Below, in pieces: positions 47,307 to 56,359 of a DNA stretch of 64,000 nucleotides. A model generated the notes under the pieces. That model was given only the letters and a program-made list of their open reading frames with translations, did not search any database and was not told the origin of the DNA. The DNA comes from Marinobacter santoriniensis NKSG1 (GTDB lineage: Bacteria > Pseudomonadota > Gammaproteobacteria > Pseudomonadales > Oleiphilaceae): contig NZ_APAT01000005.1 of assembly GCF_000347775.1 (NCBI RefSeq), positions 270,292-334,291 of the forward strand, read 5' to 3'. Both the position numbers and the translations under genes were made by a program. Positions within the stretch are counted from its first letter, which is position 1, and each line of letters opens with the position of its first letter.

Positions 47307-49125
47307 ACTCGTCCGAGGGCAGTGGACGGCTATAGCGATAGCCCTGGAGGTAGTCGCAAGACTCCTTGTGCAGCCATTGTTCGTGTTCTTCCGATTCCAC
47401 ACCCTCGGCAACGACCGACAGACCGAGTCCTTTGGCCAGCCCCAGTATGGAGAGCGTGATGGCACAGTCGTCTTCGTCCTCTGGCAGGTCCCGGATAAAC
47501 GAACGATCAATTTTTATCCGTGAGAAGGGCAGACTCTTGAGCCGGGACAGTGACGAGTGGCCGGTTCCAAAATCGTCAATGGCCAGTTCTGCACCGGCTT
47601 CTACCAGGCCCTCAAGTACTCTGCGGATGGTGTGAAGTTCGCCCTGGATGGCATCTTCGGTTACCTCGAACTGGAGCGCTGATACCGGCATACCATGCTC
47701 TGCGCAAAGATCCCTGACGAGATCGGGCAGCTCCGGAACCAGAACCTGCTCCGCCGCCAGGTTGACCGATATGATCGGTAACCGGATGCCCGAATCGTTG
47801 CAGGAACACCAGAACGCACAGACTCGCTTGAGAACATTGGTGCCCAGTTTGTACATGAGGCCGGCGTTGCGTGCGATATCGAGAAATTCGATGGGGGACA
47901 TCCATCCGCGTTTCGGGTGATTCCAGCGGACCAGGGCCTCCATGCTCTCCAGGTGGGTACCGGTACGATCCATGATTGGCTGGTAAAAGACATCCAGCGC
48001 TTCCTCGTCCAGTGTCGCCCGCAGGTCCCGTTCCAGGACGAAGCGTGAGCGGGCGGTCATCTGGATTTCCGAATCGAACCGGATGGAGCGGGCCCGCCCC
48101 TCCCGCTTGGCGTGGTACATCGCGGCCTCGGCACCCCGGAGTAGTTCTTCGGCGTTGGTTCCATCAACCGGGTAGTGGCAGATGCCGAGACTGACGCTGA
48201 CCATCAATTCATGGTCGTCAAGCCGGACCGGTTCGGCCATCCTCTCATGTATTTCACGGGGCGCCGACTCGATCAGAGCGTCCGGATCCTGTGGCCGGAA
48301 AAGGACCGCAAACTCGTCGCCTCCAATCCTGGCCAGCAGGTCTGCGTCCTCGATTTTCATGCTCTTCAGACGCTGTCCCAGTTCAGCAATGACCTGGTCG
48401 CCGGCCTGTGGGCCGAGGCCATCGTTGATGGATTTGAGGCGATCGATATCCACCCAGATAAGCGTAAGGTTCGTGTCTCGATAGGATGAAGTCTCACGGA
48501 TCAGCTGTTCGATCCGGTCCTTGAGTGAGTTGAGATTGGCGAGGCCCGTCATCGAATCGTAGCGGGTCATGTAGTCGATGGTTCGTTTAGAGCGGGCCCA
48601 GGCCTCGTGGGTGTTAATCAGGCTGATGGTGTCGGCAATGGCGACCACCAGTGAGATTTCCGGGAGCGTCCAGGCATGGGGCGCCCGGGTTTCCAGGCAG
48701 ATAACGCCGCTCATTCGCTCGCCGTCGAAAATGGGAGCGTCCAGCATGGCGTGTATGCCTTCCGGTATCAGGTAGGTTGGGTCGAACGACCGGGTGCGGT
48801 CATCCTGTCGGGCGTCATCGACTGCGATGACACGCTCCATGATGAGTGCGTCGAAATAGGCGGGATGATTGTCCCGGAACAGTTCGAGGGGCGGTTCCGG
48901 CTGCTCCTGGAAAGCCAGCGAGAGGTCGTGCAGCCACTCGCAGATGATTCGGTCCCGGTCGGGCGAGAGCAGCCACACACTGACTCGTTCGATGTTTAGG
49001 AGTTCGGCACACAAGCGGGTCAGTTCCGCGAGTTTCTGGTGCCGGGGTTGGTGGATAAAACCCCGCCGATGGCTGAGTTCCATCAGTGTCTTGTGATAAC
49101 TGACGAGCGCTTCACTCTCTTGCAT
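47266..49125 (-). CDS. GAF-GGDEF-EAL dual c-di-GMP enzyme
   Basis: A 619-residue product from the ATG at 49125 (MQESEALVSYHK). A TTG at 49260 is less likely. Domains are GAF (about 20-165), GGDEF (about 185-345) with an intact RIGGDEF but no RxxD inhibitory site, and EAL (about 370-610). The EAL domain keeps the catalytic residues: EAL in MEALVRW, Asn in SVNLAA, Glu in FEVTEDA, DDFGTG, Lys in IKIDRSF, EGVE and LQGYRYSRP. Phosphodiesterase activity is therefore likely, and synthesis possible. No membrane segment is present. It is divergent from the broken cyclase at 49406. Confidence 0.92.
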   Translation of the reverse strand: MQESEALVSYHKTLMELSHRRGFIHQPRHQKLAELTRLCAELLNIERVSVWLLSPDRDRIICEWLHDLSLAFQEQPEPPLELFRDNHPAYFDALIMERVIAVDDARQDDRTRSFDPTYLIPEGIHAMLDAPIFDGERMSGVICLETRAPHAWTLPEISLVVAIADTISLINTHEAWARSKRTIDYMTRYDSMTGLANLNSLKDRIEQLIRETSSYRDTNLTLIWVDIDRLKSINDGLGPQAGDQVIAELGQRLKSMKIEDADLLARIGGDEFAVLFRPQDPDALIESAPREIHERMAEPVRLDDHELMVSVSLGICHYPVDGTNAEELLRGAEAAMYHAKREGRARSIRFDSEIQMTARSRFVLERDLRATLDEEALDVFYQPIMDRTGTHLESMEALVRWNHPKRGWMSPIEFLDIARNAGLMYKLGTNVLKRVCAFWCSCNDSGIRLPIISVNLAAEQVLVPELPDLVRDLCAEHGMPVSALQFEVTEDAIQGELHTIRRVLEGLVEAGAELAIDDFGTGHSSLSRLKSLPFSRIKIDRSFIRDLPEDEDDCAITLSILGLAKGLGLSVVAEGVESEEHEQWLHKESCDYLQGYRYSRPLPSDEFIQRFLTRTEDRV

Positions 49126-49405
49126 GGACGACCCTGAGCCGAAAATGTCCAGACGAAAAAGCCGGGACCCCGGAAGCAGGTCCGCTGTCTGTGGTTTTGA
49201 TATCGATTTTAATCTGCCGGACTGCTTAAAAATATGGCACCTCGCCAGAATTATGTCCAACGCGCTGCCGGGGCTCGTGGTCGGGGTGTTGCGTTTTGTA
49301 GCCTTTCTTATCGATTTGCGTGATTTGGTTCACGGCGCGGGCAAAAACTGAAAAGCTGATTCATAATTTGGCTGGGAATACCTATAACAATACCAATGTC
49401 CGGGA

Positions 49406-51266
49406 ATGGCCGTGTCAAAAACTCTTCAGTATCTTGTTTCCGTGCTTTTGTGCGTTCTGTCCGCTTCGGTGTCGGCGGAGCCGGCCATGTGGGATTCGCA
49501 CAGCAAGCAGCTGGAGCTGTCCCGGTTTGTAGATATCTGGCAGGAGCCGGCCACGCCCGCCACGATTGCCGACGTTCGGGCACTGCCTGACAGTGCCTGG
49601 ACGAGAAACGGTAGTGACAGCGTCAGTCTCGGATACGGTGACGAGGTGTACTGGTTTCGGGTGAAAATCCGGAATCGAACCGGCGAGGTGAAGAATCCCT
49701 ACCTGGAGATCGGGTATCCGGTGCTCGACCACATCGAGGTCTACGCGGATTCTTCGGCCATTGACCGTGAACCCCTGGTGTTGGGCGATAAGCAGCCCTT
49801 CTATGATCGGCCGATTCCCCACCGTAATTTCATCGTACCCATCGACCTGGCGCCGGGGCAGGAATCGGCGGTGTATCTTCGTGTTGATACCACCAGTTCC
49901 ATGCAGGTCCCGCTCACCCTGTGGGATCCCAGTGCGTTTTACTCGGCTGAAGAATCAAGGGGGCTGTTCGAGGGGCTCTACTACGGCATTGTCCTGGTGA
50001 TGATCCTGTACAACCTGTTTGTCTTCATGGCGGTCGGTGAGCGAAGCTTCCTGCACTACGTGGGCTACATCACGGCCATGCCCCTGTTCCTTGCCTCCCT
50101 GCACGGCATGGCATTCCAGTATTTCTGGCCCAATGCTACCTGGTGGAATGATCAGTCGATCATTGTGTTTCTCAACCTGGCAATCCTGTTCGGGGGAACG
50201 TTCAGCATACGGTTTATCAATGTGTCCCGGGCGAATCATCCCTACCTGAACCGATGGACAGTGGCCCTGGTCATGGTGGCGGGCCTGCTTGCTGGCTCAG
50301 CCCTGTTCGTGCCTTACCGGGATCTGATCCTGCCAACCATTCTGGTGGGTGCCGTTGGTTGCAGCACGATGCTGGTATTGAGCGTCGTACGGTGGATGCG
50401 CAAGGATCCGGCGGCCCGGTATTACACCATGGCTTGGGTATTCATGTTGTTTGGCGGAATTGTGCTGGCGCTCAGCAAGTTCACGGTGTTACCCCGGAAT
50501 ATGTTTACCGAAAACGCGACCCAGGTGGGGTCGGCGCTGGGGGTCATTCTGCTGTCCCTCGCCCTGGCAGACCGTCTGAACCGGGAGAAAAAACGGGTTC
50601 TCGAATCCCAGCAACGACTATTGCGGGAAGAGCGAAAGACCCGCATGGCCCAGACCAAATCCCTGCGGGTCCAGCAGGAAGCCAACGTGATGCTGGAACA
50701 GCGCGTCCAGGAGCGTACCCGGGATCTGGAGGTGCTGAAGGAGAGACTGATGGAGCTGAACGCGACCGATGCCCTGACCGGCCTGAAAAACCGGGGGCAT
50801 TTCGACGCGGAATTCCAGTCTGCCGTGGTCAGGGCCTACCGGTACGAACAGCCCGTTTCGCTGCTGATTCTGGATATCGATCACTTCAAGAATTTCAACG
50901 ATGCCTATGGGCATCTGGTGGGAGACGACTGTCTCAAGATGGTGGCCCAGTGTGTCCGGTGACATTGCGGCCCGCTACGGTGGTGAGGAATTTGTGGTCG
51001 TTTTACCGGAAACCCCGGAAGAGGGGGCTGCACGGGTGGCTGAACGTATTCGTCAGGAGGTCGAAAAGACCGCGTTCCGGGTGTCCGGTGAGGTGCTCCA
51101 TGTGACGGTCAGTATCGGCGTCTGTACAGCGTTGCCCACAAGACCTGATGCCACCAAAGAGATCTTCCACTGTGCCGACGAAGCGCTGTATGAAGCAAAA
51201 GGCCGGGGCCGGAATCAGGTGGTGCAGGGCCAACAGAACGTGGCTATTCGCTCGGAAACCTCCTGA
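49406..51266 (+). pseudogene. 7TM-DISM diguanylate cyclase, frameshifted within GGDEF
   Basis: The first frame (49406-50962) encodes a signal peptide (LVSVLLCVLSASVSA), a periplasmic DISM domain, seven membrane helices (about 190-395), a coiled coil and the front of a GGDEF domain (DALTGLKNRGHFDAE, LILDIDHFKNFNDAYGH), ending at TGA. The rest continues in another frame from about 50950 to 51266: SGDIAARYGGEEFVVVLPET to the end. Between the VGD and GGEEF blocks there are 52 bases where the two intact cyclases in this window have 69, so 17 bases seem to be missing, including the inhibitory RxxD. Such a gap destroys the frame, so the cyclase is probably inactive unless this is an assembly error. 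Confidence 0.82.
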
Positions 51267-51354
51267 CAGCCAGACTTCCGGTGGTGCCGGGCACTTTTCA
51301 ATCCTTGCTCCAGGGATTAAGCTCGTTGGCTAAACTTAGCTGTAAGTGTGCCCG

Positions 51355-51963
51355 ATGCTTTTGATTGAACCCCTCGTGCGGCATTTCCTGGGTATTTTCT
51401 TTCTGATGATCGGCCTGCAATTTGCCGGCCGGACTCTTGGATTGTATGCCCGACTCCAGTTTTCCCACATCAACTATGGTGTGCGGGGCAGTGCGCCCTG
51501 GTGGCATCGCCACACCTTCAACGTGTTCCGCGCCGCGATCCTTGGCGTCTGCATGGCGCGTATCTTCGTCGATATCGATTCCTGGCTGGGCGTGTTCAAC
51601 AGTCTTTACCAGGGCTGGATTCTTCTGGTGGGTATGGTGCTGTTACTGGCCTCCTACAGTGCTGTTAACTACCTGCAAGCTTACATGCATGAGGAGTGGC
51701 GTTCCGGGATAGATTCACACGGGGACCGGCAGAAGCTGCTGACGAGTGGGCCCTTTGCCCGGAGCCGGAATCCGCTGTTCCTGGCGGTAATGACGGGGCA
51801 GTTGGGCTTTTTCCTGGCTCTGCCGAGCGTGTTTTCGCTCGTCTGCCTGGTGGTGGGCGTGGCCGTTATCATGCGCCAGGCGAGGGAAGAGGAAAAGGCG
51901 CTGGCCCGACAGTTTGGCAAAGCCTATGACGACTATCGGGCCCGGGTGCGGCGCTGGTTCTGA
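51355..51963 (+). CDS. Isoprenylcysteine methyltransferase-like (ICMT/PEMT) membrane protein
   Basis: About 202 residues from the ATG at 51355. A GTG at 51346 is equally possible, as neither has a clear ribosome site. Four or five membrane helices are visible, and the C-terminal region LLTSGPFARSRNPLFLAVM with REEEKALARQFGKAYDDYRARV matches the conserved SAM-binding signature of the ICMT/phospholipid methyltransferase family (G.F...RNP.Y, E...L...G..Y..Y...V.R). The acceptor is unknown in bacteria. It is convergent with djlA, three bases from its stop. Confidence 0.82.
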   Translation: MLLIEPLVRHFLGIFFLMIGLQFAGRTLGLYARLQFSHINYGVRGSAPWWHRHTFNVFRAAILGVCMARIFVDIDSWLGVFNSLYQGWILLVGMVLLLASYSAVNYLQAYMHEEWRSGIDSHGDRQKLLTSGPFARSRNPLFLAVMTGQLGFFLALPSVFSLVCLVVGVAVIMRQAREEEKALARQFGKAYDDYRARVRRWF

Positions 51964-51965
51964 CG

Positions 51966-52745
51966 CTACGCCGCCTTTTTGCGGGCTTCCTTGATCACAT
52001 CGTACGCATGGCTGATTTCCCGGGTGCGTTCCTCGGCCATCTCGCGCATGCTCTCTGGTAAACCCTTGCCTGCCAGTTTGTCCGGATGGTTCTCGCTCAT
52101 CAGTTTGCGGTAGGCGCGTTTCACTTCTGCGTCGCTGGCCGAGGCGGAAACTCCGAGGACCTTGTAGGCATCGTCGATCTGTTGGTCGCTGGACCGCTGA
52201 CCGCCTCCGGCCTGACCGGCATGCGCTCCGCGGAGCATGGCCTCAAGCTGGTCGACCTGGCTGTCTGGCAGCCCCAGGCGCCGGGCAATCCGCACCAGCA
52301 TCTGGTGCTCTTCCGGGTGAATCACCCCGTCAGCCGCGATCGCAGACACCTGTACCTGGAGAAACATCTGCAGCAGTGCCGGCTGGCGCCCGCTGATGCG
52401 GAGAAAGTGATCGAGTTCGCTGTCCAGATCAAAATCCGGCGATTTGCCCCGGTTAAAGGCTTTTTTTGCAGCGGCCCTCTGCTGTTCATTCATCCGGAAA
52501 CGGACGAACATGGTCTCGGCCATCTCGATCTCGTCCTGGGTGACGACCCCATCGGCCTTGCAAAGTGCCCCCATGACGGCGAAGACGGATTCGACAAAGC
52601 CGCTCTGGATATTCTGGAGTTTGCCAATCAGGCGGGTTTTGGCGCGATTGAACAGGAACGCACCGATGGCGGCACCGATGATGAAACCGGGAAACCGGCC
52701 AAAGGCGTAGCCAATCAGGCCGCCAACAATCATTGCAAACAGCAT
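51966..52745 (-). CDS. djlA: Membrane-anchored DnaJ-like co-chaperone
   Basis: The 259-residue product has one N-terminal membrane helix with Gly spacing (IVGGLIGYAFGRFPGFIIGAAIGAF), a TerB-like acidic domain (about 55-165) with FAVMGALCKADGVVTQDEI and AIAADGVIHPEE, and a C-terminal J domain (about 195-259) with the HPD triad in SENHPDKLAG. This is the DjlA order. It stimulates DnaK ATPase at the inner membrane face. It lies 50 bp after the HD-GYP gene on the same strand. Confidence 0.95.
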   Translation of the reverse strand: MLFAMIVGGLIGYAFGRFPGFIIGAAIGAFLFNRAKTRLIGKLQNIQSGFVESVFAVMGALCKADGVVTQDEIEMAETMFVRFRMNEQQRAAAKKAFNRGKSPDFDLDSELDHFLRISGRQPALLQMFLQVQVSAIAADGVIHPEEHQMLVRIARRLGLPDSQVDQLEAMLRGAHAGQAGGGQRSSDQQIDDAYKVLGVSASASDAEVKRAYRKLMSENHPDKLAGKGLPESMREMAEERTREISHAYDVIKEARKKAA

Positions 52746-52795
52746 TAAGTTGTCCTTGGTTCAGCGAAAACACGACCTCAGAATATACGGGTTTT

Positions 52796-55624
52796 TCAAT
52801 CACGATTCATGAAAAGGCTTTCATTCACCTGATCCCGCTGCTCTGGCCGCAGGTGTTGTTCAGCGTAGTGACGATAGACTCCCGAGGTGAGGAACAGCTC
52901 GAATACGTCCCGGTCGATGTGCCCGTCGTCCACCATACGAGCCATGATGGTCAGCGATTCCGTCAGCGTCTTGCCATCCTTGTAAGGCCGGTCAACCGCG
53001 GTCAGTGCCTCGAACACGTCGGCGACCGCCATGATTCTCTCGGGTATGCCCATCTCCTCGCCCTTCAGCCGACAGGGGTAGCCTTCGCCATCCATGCGTT
53101 CATGGTGGGTGCCCGCGAGTCTGGGGACATTGGCCAGGCGGTCTGGCAGGGGCAGGGCATCGAGCATGCAGATGGTCTGAACAATGTGTTCGTTGATCTT
53201 GAAGCGCTCTTCATCGGTAAGTGTGCCCTTCGCGACGGTCAGGTTATGGATTTCTCCAAGGTTGTAGGCGTAGTCGGGCAGTTGCATGTCAAAGCCCCAG
53301 CGGTTCCGGGGGTCGTCCCGTTCCACCGGTGGGCGATGTTCACCCCAGGGGTGGATGTGTTCCGGTCTGTCTGCCAACAGCGGCTCCGCGGCCGGCAGGT
53401 CAGGTTCAGGAACCTCCTTCAGGCGCTGGTATTCATCCGACGAGAGGCCGAGCCGGTCGCTGAAATGGCGCGTCCAGGTTTGCCGGCCGATAGACTCGAC
53501 CCGCTCCCGGTCGGCATCGCTCATGAACTCACCGCCCTTGTTGGCGTATGCCAGGAAAGTGAAATCGGCCATGAGCTGATCCCGCCGCCGGTCCCGTCGT
53601 TGTCGGGCCGCCGGCTCATCCTCACCTGCGGCCACGGCCTGGAGATACTCGATCTCGGCATCCCGGTAAAGCACCTCGAACCGCGTCCGGATTTCGTGAA
53701 TGCGGTTGTACAGGGTTTCCAGTTTGACCGCCTTGTCCACCACATACTCGGGGCTGGTGATTTTGCCACAGTCATGCAGCCAGGCCGCCAGGTGGAACTC
53801 GTAACGTTCTTCGTCGGTCATGCTGAAACTGGCGAAGGGTCCATGGGTGATGGCCTCTGCCTGGTCGAGGATCATCTGGGCGAGCTTGGGGACACGTTCA
53901 CAATGCCCACCGGTGTACGGGGATTTGGCATCGATGGCATTGGCCACCAGCCGAATGATGCCCTCGAGCAGTGCCTGTTGGCTTTCGATCAATTCCCGGG
54001 TTTCGATGGCCACCGCTGCAGATCCTGCGATCTCGTCCACGAAGACGATCAGGTCGTCACTGAGATGGGTGTGCTCGCCGTGCTCCATTTCGATGACCAG
54101 CACCCCGATCAGTTTTTTCTGGCGATTCCTGAGGATTGCGAAGACCGGGTGCCCGCCGATGTGGTGCCGGAGGTGGTGGATCAGATCATTGTCGTCAAGC
54201 CCGGGATCCAGATCGTCGAGGCCGCGGGGAAGGGCCGAGTGGGTATCGACCGCCAGATTCAGTCGCCTTTCCTGCCGGTCGAACAGGTAGATGCCGCCGC
54301 GCTTCTGTCCCAGGATCTGGACGATCTGCTCCAGTATGTCGTGCAGCAGGCGGTTCAGATCCTGGCCCCGATTCAGAACCGATGCGATGTTCTGGAAGCT
54401 GTGAATGGTGGTGGCCATATCGTCCAGCGCAACACTGAGTTGGCGGGCTTCCCGGATGTGGGAATCCGACCGGACAGCGGTATCGAAGCGAAAGCGGGAC
54501 AGCTGGCTGACCTGGTCGGTCAGTTTTTCCAGGGGACGGCCGACCCGGCGACCCAGGAACCAGCCAATAACCAGCAGGAGCAGCGCAACGCCGCCTGCGA
54601 TCACCGTTTGCCGGGCCAGGGCATCCCATACGTCGGCCAGCAGCTCGTCCGCGGGAATCGCCACCGCAATTCTCAGGTTCTCCTTCGACAATGCCTTCAG
54701 CGGTTCGCTGAAGCCATACCATTCCCGTTCCTGGGCATTGAAGTGGGTGACGGCCGTGTCACCGACGGTCTCCCCACGGCCGTCAAGCGCGGTGGCGATT
54801 GGAGCATCCAGCTTCTTGGCGACTTCGGAATGCGCCAGCAGTGTGCCCTCATCATTCACGATTGCGATGCGGGTGCCCGGTGTCTGGCGCAATTTTGACA
54901 GCTGCTGGCTCAGATCGCTGACCGTGACATCGATGCCGAACACGGCGGTTGGCGCCCCCGGCCCCCCCGCTGCGCTGCGGTGAGAGAGGGTGAGGCCGGT
55001 TTCGTGGGTGGTGAAGAACACATAGGGGTCAGACAATTCCGTCTTGTTGGACGGGGTTGCGGCGATGAACCAGGGTCTTTGCCTCGGGTCGAACTGGTAG
55101 TCCGGTTTCTGCAGACGGGATATCGGATTCAGTTGTTCGTCGTAGAACGTCCACTCGCCATCAATCCCGGCCTGGCTGCGGGTGACCGATTGCAGCAGAT
55201 AGCGGGCGGGCGACGGCGCGTCCGGAAACTGCAGGGTGCCGGAACTGCGAATCTTGCGGAGCAGAAAAAAATCGCCGTTACCCCAGCCAACGTAGACGGC
55301 ACTGACAATGTCACTGGAGCGGAGTATGTCAGCGAGCATGCCCAGACGCTGGAGCCTCTGTTGATAGGTCCTGGACAACGCGAGAGGGTCGTGGCTGAGA
55401 ACCGCCAGTGCCGTTGATGGCGGCGCGGTGATGGCGTGAATACGATCGTCAACGCTGATGGCCAGTTGCTTTGCCGTGGCACTGGCCGCGCTCACCTTGG
55501 CGGTTTCCATGCCGCGGAAGCTCTGGCCAATCAGGATCAGTGCAAGCACCAGCATGCCGACGGTGATGGTGAATGCGATCAGCAGTGCCAGGGAAATCTG
55601 CGTCGACTGGCGGTTACCGTACAT
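52796..55624 (-). CDS. Cache-HAMP-HD-GYP phosphodiesterase with expanded HD core
   Basis: A 942-residue membrane sensor. A helix (LLIAFTITVGMLVLALILIG) and a periplasmic double-Cache region (about 40-330, with YFVTHETG-like sensor segments) precede a second helix (AGGVALLLLVIGWFLG), HAMP, a GAF-like region and an HD-GYP domain. HD-GYP enzymes hydrolyse c-di-GMP. The HD pair is in LHDCGK (about 616). GTHHERMDGEGYP is near 840, more than 200 residues later against about 60 in standard domains. Charged residues fill the gap. The catalytic blocks are all present, so the site is likely active. Confidence 0.88.
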   Translation of the reverse strand: MYGNRQSTQISLALLIAFTITVGMLVLALILIGQSFRGMETAKVSAASATAKQLAISVDDRIHAITAPPSTALAVLSHDPLALSRTYQQRLQRLGMLADILRSSDIVSAVYVGWGNGDFFLLRKIRSSGTLQFPDAPSPARYLLQSVTRSQAGIDGEWTFYDEQLNPISRLQKPDYQFDPRQRPWFIAATPSNKTELSDPYVFFTTHETGLTLSHRSAAGGPGAPTAVFGIDVTVSDLSQQLSKLRQTPGTRIAIVNDEGTLLAHSEVAKKLDAPIATALDGRGETVGDTAVTHFNAQEREWYGFSEPLKALSKENLRIAVAIPADELLADVWDALARQTVIAGGVALLLLVIGWFLGRRVGRPLEKLTDQVSQLSRFRFDTAVRSDSHIREARQLSVALDDMATTIHSFQNIASVLNRGQDLNRLLHDILEQIVQILGQKRGGIYLFDRQERRLNLAVDTHSALPRGLDDLDPGLDDNDLIHHLRHHIGGHPVFAILRNRQKKLIGVLVIEMEHGEHTHLSDDLIVFVDEIAGSAAVAIETRELIESQQALLEGIIRLVANAIDAKSPYTGGHCERVPKLAQMILDQAEAITHGPFASFSMTDEERYEFHLAAWLHDCGKITSPEYVVDKAVKLETLYNRIHEIRTRFEVLYRDAEIEYLQAVAAGEDEPAARQRRDRRRDQLMADFTFLAYANKGGEFMSDADRERVESIGRQTWTRHFSDRLGLSSDEYQRLKEVPEPDLPAAEPLLADRPEHIHPWGEHRPPVERDDPRNRWGFDMQLPDYAYNLGEIHNLTVAKGTLTDEERFKINEHIVQTICMLDALPLPDRLANVPRLAGTHHERMDGEGYPCRLKGEEMGIPERIMAVADVFEALTAVDRPYKDGKTLTESLTIMARMVDDGHIDRDVFELFLTSGVYRHYAEQHLRPEQRDQVNESLFMNRD

Positions 55625-55705
55625 TGTTGATCCTTCGTGAAAACCTACTCAAAGGGTAGACTGCCCGAAGGGGTTTTTCCGCTTTGCAATGGGAGACCGA
55701 ATTCT

Positions 55706-56356
55706 ATGACTCTGGATCTGTTCGACAACGCCCAGCCCGAATACTCGCAGGAGGTCCTGGAGGAGGGAGCCATTCTGCTAAGGGGATTCGCACGTGCGTC
55801 GGCGCAGACGCTGGTCGCGGCGATCGAGTCTGTTTCCGGTCAGGCGGCCTTTCGCTATATGGAAACCCCCGGTGGCCACACCATGTCCGCGGCAATGACC
55901 TGTTGCGGCGAGCTGGGATGGGTGACCGACCGGCGGGGCTATCGTTATACGCAGAATGACCCAGAGACCGGCGCGCCCTGGCCGGAGATGCCGCGGGTTT
56001 TCCGGGAGCTTGCCGTGATGGCAGCAGAGGCGGCGGGTTTTCCGGGATTCGCCCCGGATGCGTGTCTGATCAACCGGTACCGTCCGGGCGCGAAAATGGG
56101 ATTGCATCAGGATCGCGACGAACGGGATTTCAGCCAACCGATCGTGTCAGTCTCCCTTGGTCTTCCCTTGGTGTTTCAGTTCGGTGGACCCCGGCGCAGC
56201 GACCGGCCCCTGCGGGTACCGCTGTCGCACGGGGATGTGATCGTCTGGGGCGGACCGGTGCGGCGTCATTACCACGGTGTGCTGACGCTCAGGCGCGGTG
56301 CGCATCCGTTGACCGGTGACTGCCGGTATAACCTGACCTTCCGGAAAGCCGGTTAG
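55706..56356 (+). CDS. alkB: DNA/RNA alkylation-repair dioxygenase
   Basis: A 216-residue product from the ATG at 55706, the same length as E. coli AlkB. It repairs 1-methyladenine and 3-methylcytosine by Fe(II)/2-oxoglutarate-dependent oxidation. Metal ligands are His134 and Asp136 in GLHQDRDE and His190 in RRHYHGV. The 2-oxoglutarate Arg pair is at 207 and 213 in CRYNLTFRKAG. MNRYRPG-like NRYRPGAKMG precedes. It is convergent with the MgtC/DUF4010 gene, three bases apart. No ada gene is adjacent, so control by the Ada regulon is not evident here. Confidence 0.95.
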   Translation: MTLDLFDNAQPEYSQEVLEEGAILLRGFARASAQTLVAAIESVSGQAAFRYMETPGGHTMSAAMTCCGELGWVTDRRGYRYTQNDPETGAPWPEMPRVFRELAVMAAEAAGFPGFAPDACLINRYRPGAKMGLHQDRDERDFSQPIVSVSLGLPLVFQFGGPRRSDRPLRVPLSHGDVIVWGGPVRRHYHGVLTLRRGAHPLTGDCRYNLTFRKAG

Positions 56357-56359
56357 GGG

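Noticed and set aside
50901..51266. Separate small GGDEF gene starting at 50901
   Set aside because: It lacks the front half of the domain, which lies in the adjacent frame. It is the end of the broken cyclase.
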